This document shows, one piece after another, positions 22,348-31,843 of a stretch of 64,000 nucleotides of DNA (position 1 is the first letter of the stretch; each line of letters begins with the position of its first letter). Origin of the DNA: Adiantum capillus-veneris (Eukaryota; Streptophyta; Polypodiopsida; Polypodiales; Pteridaceae). The notes beneath the pieces were generated by a model. The model had not been told where the DNA came from, made no database searches, and saw nothing but the letters and a program-made list of their open reading frames with translations. Made by a program: the position numbers and the translations under genes. Where the stretch lies: contig CM043965.1 of assembly GCA_014529385.2 (NCBI GenBank), forward strand, positions 60,597,433 through 60,661,432. The letters are read 5' to 3'.

Positions 22348-23714
22348 CACACGAGACTAATGACAACCCTCTAGCGTTCTGGGACTGAGAAGAGTATTGG
22401 GTTTCGCTTCCACGAAACCCACCAACTGCTGGATTAAAGGCAACACATCCCGGAATGTCATTGGAAGACACCAAATTATGCAATGAGGAAATTAGTCAGT
22501 TACTTAGGGATGGACTGATTTCTCCATCTAATAATGCATTTGCTTGCCAAGCATTCTATGTTAATAATCATTCTAAGCAAAAGAGGGGGAAGAAGAGACT
22601 TGTCATAAATTATAAGCCTATCAATGATTGGCTATAACCTCACAGATTTTCCCTACCGCTTAAAGATGATCTTCTCAGAAGGATAAAAAGTTGTAAGATT
22701 TTTTCTAAATTTGATTTGAAGAGCGGTTTCTGGCAATTCAAGATAAAGCTAGCTGACAGGCATAAGACAAGCTTTGTGGTGCCCTAGGGTATGTTCGAGT
22801 GGAATGTCTTAGCAATGGGTCTCAAACCGGCTCCTTCTTTATGTTAGGAAAGGATTGAATTAATCTTCGCAGATTGTAGGGAATTTTTGCTATTATATAT
22901 AGATGATATCTTAGTCTTTTCTAAGGGTATCAGTAGCCATATTAAGCATCTGCATATGTTTATTAAAAAATTGCAAAAAACTGGTCTATTACTGAGTTTG
23001 AAGAAAATTGAGCTTTGCCAGTCTCAGGTGGCATTTCTAGGAGTTGAGCTTTTCTCAGGATGTATCAGAATGCAGTCCCATGTTCTCAACAAGCTTCAAA
23101 ACTTCCCTGATGTTTTCTCTGAAAAGAAGCAGCTGCAATCTTTTGTTGGATGTCTACAATCGATCACTCCTCAATACCCTCATCTTGCCAAAGGCTTGCT
23201 AATATTCAAAGAACTAGAGCGCAGTGCACATTTCTTGTGAACTGACCAAATGACAAAAACAGTCCAACAGATAAAGCAGGTTTGTTGTCACTTGCCACCC
23301 TTGCAAATTCCATCTGATAAACCATTGGTAGTGTACTCCGATGCCTCTGAGGAAGCCTGGGGAGGAATATTGTGCGAAGATATTGAAAGCGGTCCTGTCA
23401 TCTGCCGATGGGCATCCGGACGCTTTAAAGACCCCGAAGTAAAATACCATTCTATCCAGAGAGAGCTACTGGCAGGAGTCAACTTTGTGTTGGCCTTTTG
23501 CTTGTTTTTAATGGAAGTACCTTTCACACTTCGAAGTGACCTCAAGCATTTCGGTAAATTCTTGGAGGAAAAGAATGTTAGCAAGGTGGGAAATACGTGT
23601 ATTTTCCGATGGTCATATAAGCTTAGTCACTTCGACATCTCCTACGAATATGTGCCAAGCCACATAAACAATATTGTTGATTTACTTTATCGCATCAAAA
23701 AAGAGGAGGAATAA
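22348..23714 (+). pseudogene. EPRV-2 reverse transcriptase-RNase H
   Basis: RT N-terminus at 22455-22637 (KPINDW then TAA), palm with KFDLKSGFW and YIDD (about 22690-22920), connection (22960-23240), RNase H (23250-23714) with SDASEEAWGG and the C-terminal block. Stops: TGA at 22387-22389, TAA after KPINDWL, TAG in the VVP-GMF context (shared with EPRV-1) and TAG in the SLC-ERIE context (not shared), and TGA at about 23238. The terminator of the viral frame is at 23712-23714. Non-functional. Confidence 0.88.
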
Positions 23715-24205
23715 ATGTCAGTATAACTTTCCAGATCTCCACTAAGAATAAATAAAGCACCTTTTACGGTACAGCCCACTATGTGTCCAGATAACAGCTG
23801 TATTCCACCCACCACTTTTACTGTACAGCCCACTATGGGTCACCAGATAACAGTTGTCTTCCACATACCACAAAATATTGGTACCCTGTTTCCACACGTC
23901 CAAAGATGCCTATCCCTTTTCTTGTATATAAAAAAGTAAAACGTTTCTAGAAGTGTGTGCTTGAAAGCCTTCTATCTCTTGTATCCTTGAAGCTCTCGTG
24001 TATCTCTGAAGTTATCTAGCTCTTAAGCTGTATCCTTGAAGCAATCTATGTAAGCAATCAATGCAAAGGATTCATTTCGCTTCTGAAGGTTGTTCTGTTG
24101 TGTTTTCATCGGTCTGTACTATCTTTACCTCTGACTGAAGAGGTCTGTTCCGTCTGTATTATCTCTGTTGCTGTTCATTCCATGATCCTGTCCCTAATTG
24201 GAATA

Positions 24206-24206
<1 letters not shown>
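23715..24206 (+). promoter_or_regulatory. EPRV-2 intergenic/promoter region
   Basis: Follows the polymerase stop. Two direct repeats of about 48 bp (23762-23808 and 23816-23864; shared core GTACAGCCCACTATG then CCAGATAACAG) resemble a duplicated upstream element. A TATA box TATATAAAA is at about 23925-23934. Downstream are three copies of GTATCCTTGAAG or close variants (about 23980-24040). Caulimovirid pregenomic RNA promoters lie in this position. The expected tRNA primer site is not visible before the microsatellite at 24209, so the leader is truncated. Activity cannot be judged. Confidence 0.65.

Positions 24207-24262
<56 letters not shown>
24207..24262. repeat. (AT)n(GT)n microsatellite
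   Basis: A short AT run followed by about 22 GT units, the same order as the array at 19234-19353 on the other side of the EPRV-2 plus-strand block. Confidence 0.95.
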
Positions 24263-24267
<5 letters not shown>

Positions 24268-24588
24268 TTTGGGGCTTAATTAGGGGTGGGACGGGGGTTG
24301 GGTTCGAGACCATTGCTGCAAATGTTTTTGATTTTGGGGCCATAATCCTGAGCAAGGGGGGGTGCTGTATCAAACCCTAAAAAATTAGGGTCCCCCCCTC
24401 CCCCCTTGGGGGTACACTAAAGGGAAAGGTAAGTCTCCCCGGCTGCTAGAAAATTGACAAGCTGGGCTGCTGCCGAAAGGGGGCTGTTGGTTGACTATGG
24501 TCGACGATGAAGGACTACTCGCTGACTGTGGGCAACGAGCTGAACCTGCTGACGGGCCTGAAGCTGAGACGACAGGCTGACGCTGAGA

Positions 24589-24629
<41 letters not shown>

Positions 24630-24640
24630 ACGGCGAAGTT
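24263..24640. other. Noncoding stretch with GA microsatellite
   Basis: G-rich and low-information sequence with GGGG and CCCC runs (about 24390-24410) and a GA array (about 24594-24628). No homologous frame seen. It may be the outer part of the LTR fragment that follows, but I could not place the LTR end. Confidence 0.5.
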
Positions 24641-25211
24641 TCGAGCCAAGACGCACTAGCCCCAAAACTTGGCGCTCCTTCCGGTATTTCTTTGTTATTA
24701 CTTAAAACACGTACAACTCCCGAGGGTCCAACTCTCTTCGAGACTCTACGTCCAGATGTTGTTCGGGATAGTGACCCACCCCAAGGGCACTTATAAACAT
24801 ACAAGGGATGTCCAAAAGCAGAGCCCCAAAAGCTTTTGTTCCAAAAGCACAAACCCCAAAAGCAATTGTTCTCAAAAGCTCAGGTAAAGCTGCCAAAAAT
24901 TGCCAGCAATGCAAAACGTGGAAATCCGTACAGTCTGCCACATCATAACCTGCAGCGCAAACTGTGGAATTCCGTACAGCTTGCCACGTAAGCATGTCAG
25001 CACGATTTACAAAAATCTCATTCAGATATCAAGCTTTTGATTTTTAGGGTAGGCCTCTCGGCCGGTGCTCCATACACTATTTAAGTTGGTGGCTTAGGTT
25101 ATAAAAATCCTAACCCCCTTTATAGGCCCCTCGGCCCCAACTTCTTCAAGGTTCTTCTAGATTCAATTTTTCTTGTCCATTCGGCCATTTCTCTTCCAAT
25201 TGGGCCACATT
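24641..25211 (-). repeat. Chromovirus LTR fragment (C4)
   Basis: Minus-strand LTR similar to C1 in parts: the post-AATAAA module (24657-24693), ACGTCCAGATG, ACAAGGGATGTCCAAAAGCA and the AAAAGC-rich run. It ends at about 25211 before a tract (TCCCCCCTCTTG) that is the complement of the family polypurine tract. So this is a 3' LTR in minus orientation, without its coding region. Confidence 0.75.
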
Positions 25212-26015
25212 CCCCCCTCTTGTAATTGCCCTAAATTACTCATACAAAAACAGAAAAAGGACAGAAACTTTCTTCAGTAGATGCTCACTATATGTACTCA
25301 TGCAGCAGACTCCACCGATCCAACACTTTCACAAAGTCATCAATCACTGATCAATCACATTTCTGTCGAAAGTCGCATATACAAGTCATGATCATTGTAA
25401 CTATTTAGCAATCAATCCAAACTCCATTGATCTTTTTGACGAATGTCTTGATCTACGCAATCTTGTTACTATCAAATTCGTATCCTTTCTTTTCACATTT
25501 CAATAAGCAAACCATGCCCATGACCATCACCACAAGACTGTATATTCATATATCATGCAGTTCACAAAATCACACACTCTGTTCACACTGAACACTTGTG
25601 TTTCAATCATTCAATCTAGCTATCTCATTCCGTCCAGAACTCTTGATACACCTAAATCACTGTGCAGCCATCTCATCCTTCTAGAGCTCTTGATGCACTC
25701 ACACCAGTTTTCAATCATCTCATCCAGATAGACATCTTGATGCACTAGAATCTCATTCAGTTCACACTTAGTTCTCATTCTCTTAGCCATCACATCCAGA
25801 TCTTGTTGATCTCTAATAGATGTCTAGATGCATTAAGATCAAATCATTCATGAGACAAAATGTTGTAGAAATTTCATCTTTTTCTCTACATGTCTCTAAC
25901 AGTACTCACATGAAAGAGCACATGAAATTTCCAATTCGGTGCAAATATTTTTATAAAGTCAATCCGCAAAATACTGTCAACCTGTCAGTATCCCTAAAAT
26001 CTCAAAGAGATGCAT
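25212..26015 (-). other. C4 3' noncoding region
   Basis: Begins with the polypurine tract complement and aligns in patches with 821-1382 of C1, for example around ACTGTCAACCTGTCAGTATC compared with its C1 counterpart near 1210-1250. No coding frame. Confidence 0.65.
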
Positions 26016-26230
26016 CTGAGGGTTCCAACGAACCAAGGGAACCAAATGCAAGTTCATTAGTTGATTTTGGACAAGAGAGGAAATTAGATGATACTGCATC
26101 TAAGGGTTCCGGAGGATAAGAGGTGCCAGAGGACAGAGGAGGCCAACAGGGCTACCAATAGGTCATAGGGCACAAGAAAAGAATAGAAAGGTAAGCTAGG
26201 TGTACCAGATAATTTAGTCAAGGGTACTTT
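26016..26230. other. Unassigned spacer
   Basis: No gene recognised. Two short similar strings (GCATCTGAGGGTTCC at 26008 and GCATCTAAGGGTTCCGGAGG at 26097) are the only structure seen. Confidence 0.4.
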
Positions 26231-26444
26231 TTGCCCCTCGATGGAGAGTGGATGGAGGAGGAGAACATCGCAACTTCTCTTCAAAGAGAGTTGTATCTTG
26301 AAGCTTTTGAAATACTAGTAGTCTCTATGTCAAAAGTTACTGATGAGCAAATTGAATTTGGTGCGGTGTGGATTGTACAAGGGGGGAACCACTCCACTCC
26401 TTTGTTTTGTCACAGATTGCCTAGATTGAATAAATTCACTAATT
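26231..26444 (+). pseudogene. Chromovirus chromodomain tail (C5)
   Basis: The plus-strand peptide has GEWMEEEN...LYLEAFE, matching the last residues of the CA and C2 chromodomain (KWMEE...LYLEAFG). After it come a few codons, a purine run ACAAGGGGGGAACC at 26377-26390, and sequence that may begin a 3' LTR before N2 interrupts. Only the extreme 3' coding end of the element survives. Confidence 0.65.
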
Positions 26445-27103
26445 TCTGACCGTGCGGTGAGGATCTGTTGTGGGAAGGTGAGATCTGCGAGGTTTGGGGT
26501 TTCTATTGCGGTGTCTATGTGCTGAAAACTGAAAACGCTAAGGCTATGGCTGAATCTGTCGCCAGAAATCTGCAAAACGCTAGGATGCTCTGCAAATGCA
26601 AAAACGCTAGGGCTGATTTCTTTTCTAACCTGCTGCAAAAACGCTAGAGGATCTGCTGAGTCTGCTGTCGCCAGATTGGTCTGCAAATGCAAAACACTGG
26701 GGCTGATCTGCAATGGATGAAAAACGCTCGCTGATTCTTGTTGATGGCTGAAAACGCTAGGTTGATTGCCAAGGGGGGGTCTTGCTGAGAAGGTGCACTG
26801 TTGGACACAAGTCCCTGCTGCCTCTTCTGCCAGAGAGTGCTAGCGCTAGGTTTCTTATATATGAACTTGCAAAGTTTGCCCTACCTAGTTTCCCAACAAA
26901 GTCACTTAAAAATAATAAGTGAAAAATAGCTAAAATAGGGAAACTAGATCTATGTACTATAAAAATGCTCCTGATGGGTTCTGACTGTAATCTGATGATC
27001 ATGCTGTGTGCAACCAGAGGATATGCATCTGTTCTAAGTGTCTGGACATGCACGTCTGCGAACAGACTCACAAAAGTGCCAGAACACTTCCTAATCTAGG
27101 CTG
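26445..27103 (-). repeat. N2 3' LTR (truncated both ends)
   Basis: Matches 28525-29170 of the 5' LTR nearly base for base. Contains six AAACGC cores and several variants. Confidence 0.88.
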
Positions 27104-27850
27104 CTTATCATTATCATGCAAATCATGTGTCGTGCTTTGGAGAAGAAAAGACTGAGAGAGTCTCCTTCTCCTGATTCTCTTCAATCTGCGCCTGCACATT
27201 AGAAAATAGAAGGACCAACTCTTCCATGCGTTGGTCGCTCTACTCTTCACGCTCTAACCGTCGCTCCGATCCAATTCGGCTATTCTTTCTTTGTGCTCGC
27301 GATCCAATTCTGCGTTTCTTTTTGCAGCCGCCAAGCGCACTTGCTCGCGCTCACGCTCTGTGGCTGCCGTTCTTTCTTCGTGCCACACTTCTTGTTGTCT
27401 ATTTTATCGTATCATCATGTCCATCATCGTCTTGACCAAAGCCTCCATAGGATTTGGTGCAATCCTTGGCGTAGATGGAGAAGGGGGGGGGTCAGAAAAA
27501 CCTCCTGGTGGGGAATATTCTTCTTCGCCACTGCCATGCTCATCACCTCCATGCAAAGTATCCATTCCGCTTCGGGTAATGACCGTACACTGAAGTCTTG
27601 GGTTCTTAAGTTCACGAGGAACTTGGGTTCTTGAGGGTCTTGAGTTCTTAAGGTTCTTGAGGGTCTTGAGTTCTTGAGGTTCTTGAGGTTCTTCTTTAGC
27701 TTCCAATCTGTGTTAGAGAAGGATCTTCTCTTCACCCGAGCTCTTCTCTTTCCCGCGCACCCCTTGGCGGCCTTGCGCTCACACCAAGGTTGTGATTCCC
27801 ACCTCACGTCGATTGGCCGGCCGCTAAGTGCACGGTCCGCTCTCAATGAG
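27104..27850 (-). pseudogene. N2 remnant of the N1-type reading frame
   Basis: Minus-strand frames at 27404-27706 and 27424-27846 contain VKRRSFSNTD, a run of LKNLKNSRPSRT-type basic repeats and the PPGGFSDPPPSPST patch, all present at the N-terminus of the N1a and N1b frames. A short stretch near 27120-27250 matches the EKETLS region. The His-Asp repeats and C-terminal part are deleted. Shows that the N-terminal module is common to both subfamilies. Confidence 0.7.
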
Positions 27851-28023
27851 TAAAAAGAGGCACAAGGGGAGACTAGACAAGCCCTTCTTTCTTGGGTTTC
27901 TTGTCACTCTTCAAAAACACGATTAGGAATCGACACGCCCACGTGAACTTGGACTACTTGCGACCGCAACAAGCAAAAAAATTCTTGTGGTTCTTTCCTT
28001 GAGTGATACAGAACACTGCTAAA

Positions 28024-28035
28024 GCTCTGATACCA
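28024..28035 (-). other. N2 primer binding site (initiator-Met tRNA)
   Basis: Minus-strand TGGTATCAGAGC, one base from the LTR start at 28037. Confidence 0.92.
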
Positions 28036-28036
28036 A

Positions 28037-29207
28037 TGTAAGATGCAGCGGATGTGAATGTTGAACTTTGCTCAAGATGAGTGCTCCGAATTGTGCTCAA
28101 GGTTCCTTTTACTTACGGAAGGGAGAGCCTTCCGTTCCTTTAGTGAGAGAGTGCAAGTGATCACAAACAAAGGTAATAAACACTTGTGAATGAAGGTGCT
28201 GAGACTGAGAGATAGAGAGAGAAGAATACGACACCAGAATGTTGTCAAACCCTCCTCCAAAGGCCCCACTCTCTATGGCGAGAGCAGTTTAATGCTATTG
28301 ATTGCACAAATCTCTACAATGCTTGGACTTGCCGATGATGTCGACGATGATGACGACGACGAGACGGGCTGAAATCTGAAAACACTAAGGGCTGAAATCT
28401 ACAAATCTTGTATCTGTTGAGTTCTGACTTCATGTCGGTGACGACGACGATGCGACGACAACATGCTGAAAACGCAGATGCTGAAATCTGCATTTTCCGG
28501 GCTGAATCTACAAACTTCAGTTGATCTGACCGTGCGGCGAGGATCTGCTGTGGGAAGGTGAGATCTGCGAGGTTTGGGGTTTCTACTGTGGTGTCAATGT
28601 GCTGAAAACTGAAAACGCTAAGGCTATGGCTATGGCTGAATCTGTCGCCAGAAATCTGCAAAACGCTAGGATGCTCTGCAAATGCAAAAACGCTAGGGCT
28701 GATTTCTTTTCTGACCTGCTGCAAAAACGCTAGAGGATCTGCTGAGTCTGTTGTCGCCATATTGGTCTGCAAATGCAAAACGCTAGCGCTGATCTGCAAC
28801 GGATGAAAAACGCTAGCTAATTCTTGTTGATGGCTGAAAACGCTAGGTTGACTGCCGGGAGGTCTTACTGAGAAGGTGCACTGTTGGACACAGGTCCCTG
28901 CTGCCTCTTCTGCCAGAAAGTGCTAGCGCTAGGTTTCTTATATATAAACTTGCAAAGCTTGCCCTACCTAGTTTCCCAACAAAGTCACTTAAAAATAATA
29001 AGTGAAACGTGGCTAAAATAGGGAAATTAGGTCTATGCACTTTAAAGATGCTCCTGATGGGTTCTGACTGTAATCTGATGATCATGTTGTGCATCTATTC
29101 TAAGTGTCTGGACATGCACGATCTGCGAACAAACTCACAAAGTGTCAGAACACTTCCTAATCTAGGCTGATTGAACTGAACTGAACCCTTGCCATGAAGT
29201 AGCTTGT
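28037..29207 (-). repeat. N2 5' LTR, main part
   Basis: Same boundary layout as the N1 LTR and shares with it the opening region, the GA-rich stretch and the AAACGC array. Interrupted at 29207 by CA; the 5-bp target duplication CTTGT is at 29203-29207 and 37621-37625. Confidence 0.9.
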
Positions 29208-30674
29208 TGTCACGAGGACGTGGCAGTTATTAACCATGTCACAGAGATGTGGCAACTGCTAACCTTGGTTGTTGGTTTCTTTCCAATGGGGTTTATTTTA
29301 TTTGTTTAAGACCCTCTTTTTGAAGTAGCAAACGGTCGGACATTGTATGGCCAATGTGAACCGTAGATTCACCCGCAGACGGGAAGTGGTCGGCACTGGA
29401 ATTCGTATGGTAAGAGGATGTCTAGGCTCAGAGCAAGATCATATAGGTCCCCCCGTCGCACTTAGCAAGTTGGTGGATACTAGGAAGTGAACTCAATTAA
29501 GGCGTAAAGTCAAGGTGGGACTACCAACAAAAAGTATCCGACAGTTGGACCACATTGCATTTTTGGATGAGGTCCCAATGAGGATAGATGGTCAGAAGAC
29601 CAGTGGGAGCCCAACGGAAGCATCTCCTAAAATTTAGGGAACTGCTATTTTGGGCCGTGAAATGTGTTCGCGTCATTACCTCTGGTATGACTAGGGGAAC
29701 ATTTTACAACTCTGCCGCGAAGTCAACTGGGCAACCGGTCAGGATATTTTTAAGCGGCGAGCCCGAAACGGGCAAATGCTTGTAAATACGCCAAGTGTCA
29801 ATTTTTCATGCACTTGCCTCTTGCAGAAAAATGGGCGCTGATTTTTATGCTGGGAGAGGCCTCATTTCAGCTTTTGTCACAGGTTAAGAGCTATGGAGTG
29901 CTTTCTTTCCCTCTCATGTACAGTGTGGTGCTAGGAGTGATGCCCTGCACACTACACACTGCTCTCTCTCTCCCCTACGTGCAGTTATGTGATGCCCCAC
30001 AAGAGGGCTACTCATTTGACTGATGTACAGTTGTGTGGGTTCATGCTTTTGTGCTGAGGCAAGAGCCTCCTTGAGCAGGAACAGGGGTAGCTAACTGCTG
30101 CTCCAAAGCAGGCACTGGTGAGGGTCATAACCTCACCGTACAGGTGCAAAATCAGCGCTGTGTATGCGCTGTAATTTCACTGTTTTTCAGCCGTACGGAC
30201 GCCAGGACCATTGGGAATCGTGCCCCACTGGCAAAGGACTGTTTGGGGCTGAAAACAGGGCAAAAACCAATAAATACAGCGTGCTGAATTTACTGTTTTT
30301 GGACAGGAATCAGAGGGTATACGACAGTGCAAGCGAGTTCCAACAGGGGAATTGGTTTCGCGCAAGTTTTGGGGCTGTTATGCTGCCGAAATTTGGCCAA
30401 ATCAAATGGTATCTAGGTGGATACACGTGAAAGATTCCCAAGACCTTACCTTGTAATTTACCCTCCTAAAGAATAAAGAAATACCGAAAGGGGCGCCAAT
30501 TTTGGGGCCTACAGGTTGTCGGCGTCTGCTCGGAGCATTCTAGCTCCCGAGCCGTGTGTGTATTCAAGTGTTAACTCCCGTCGCAGGTTCTCTTTGCAAA
30601 GTGCTCTGTGTGTGTGTTTAAAGTAAAGAATTTCGGGTGAAAGCCAATGCCTACCGCCCTACGGGCCGGTTTCA
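29208..30674 (+). repeat. CA 5' LTR
   Basis: 1467 bp, starting TGTCACGAGG and ending CGGTTTCA. Contains AATAAA at about 30472 followed by the shared module (to 30510). No conserved coding frame; short frames inside are LTR sequence. Confidence 0.97.
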
Positions 30675-30692
30675 TGGTTCCGTTGCCGGGAC
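30675..30692 (+). other. CA primer binding site (tRNA-Asp-like)
   Basis: TGGTTCCGTTGCCGGGAC directly after the LTR. It differs from the initiator-Met sites of the other elements here. It resembles the plant tRNA-Asp primer type with a few mismatches; that tRNA identity is from memory and should be verified. Confidence 0.7.
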
Positions 30693-30772
30693 ATCAATCA
30701 CTTTTTCCTCAAAGAGTGAGCCTGGATTGTTTAGTGTAAAGACACACAGTGCAAGAACGCGGGGATTACACT

Positions 30773-31837
30773 ATGGCCGACAAGGGGAAGGGAATTATGG
30801 AAGAGGGTTCCTCTCCAGAGGACAGGCAGGAGATTCCTATGGTTTTTGAGATTGGCGAGAGCTCACGGCCACGTTAGTCTGTACCTCCTGTCAACGTGAA
30901 TGTCCCTCTAGTAGTACAGGGCTTTATGACAGGGCAACTTGAGGATGATGCGTTTAAGACTCAGTTAGTTGCCGCGGTGAATGTCATTTCGCAGCTGGTG
31001 CAGAATCCGAGGTTTATGGAATTCTTGCAAGCGCCACCAGTGCAACAGCAAAATAGGCAACCTACGCCGCGTACGGAGCTTGTTGAAGCTCAAGCCCAGG
31101 TACTTCATGAGGCGCAGGAGGAAAGGGAACACTCGCATGTTGCGGAGTCGGGGGCTCCAAAGCAGGTTCCTCCCGTGCTTGAACAGGTGGCTAGAACGCC
31201 TATTCCACAGGTTATGCTAGTTCAGCCCGCCACCTTTCAGAGCCAACATGCTGTCTTGAATGGACAGGGAGCTGGATACCAGGCTATGCACTCAGTTTTT
31301 CCACCACCCACGGTACATCCTGGGTATTTCGGGGGTGGATCAGTGTTCCAAAGTATGGCTGGTTATGCGTCTGGAAGTCAACCGTACATGCCAGGAACAG
31401 TGTTCGGGGGTATGCAAGGCATCATGCCAAACCCCATGTATGGTACTATCGGCATGCAGCAAGGTTTCCACGGCAACCAGGGCCAGTTTGGGGTGCCACA
31501 GGCTCATTTTGGCATGGCTGGTTTTTCTGGACAACAGCCAGATATCGCACCTCTGATGCAAAATGTGAATGGCCAACACGTGCCGATCATGCCTAGTACA
31601 ATGCCCATGTTGCAGACCATCCCGTATGACAACTTGGGGGCACTAGAGAAGCCGAAGGCTTACAAAGAGGGTGGTGCAGCTGTAAAGTTCAGTACCTTCA
31701 GTGGTTTCGAGGACAAGACAAAGGCACTCACTTTCCTCCAGCAGTTTGATACAGCTTATGCGGGAGGGAATTTTACAGAGGCCTCGAAGGTCAGGAAAGC
31801 TGCCACTTTCTTAAAGGACAATGCGCTTACATGGTGA
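30773..31837 (+). pseudogene. CA gag N-terminal part (two stops)
   Basis: The frame starts at ATG 30773 (MADKGKGIMEEG), 98 bases after the primer site. TAG at 30875-30877 interrupts it and TGA at 31835-31837 closes it; the same frame continues at 31844. Between the stops: a helical segment, a Gln/Glu-rich region, then a Gly/Met/Gln/Phe-rich low-complexity stretch (about residues 135-240 counted from 30896), then the start of the capsid domain (KFSTFSGFEDK, QQFDTAYAGGNF). The first stop is probably a C-to-T change at a CAG codon, the second a G-to-A change of TGG: C2 reads TGG there. Gag would coat and package element RNA. Confidence 0.85.
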
Positions 31838-31843
31838 ACGACA

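Noticed and set aside
30164-30430. Frame of 88 codons repeated at 37110-37376
   Set aside because: It is inside the duplicated CA LTR; identity between copies reflects LTR identity, not coding conservation.
30637-30849. Small plus-strand frame across the CA LTR end
   Set aside because: Overlaps the LTR boundary and primer site in a different frame from gag; no homology.
31835-31837. Programmed stop read-through in CA gag
   Set aside because: C2 has a sense codon (TGG) at the site and a second stop exists upstream, so simple mutation is the better explanation; no evidence of a recoding structure.
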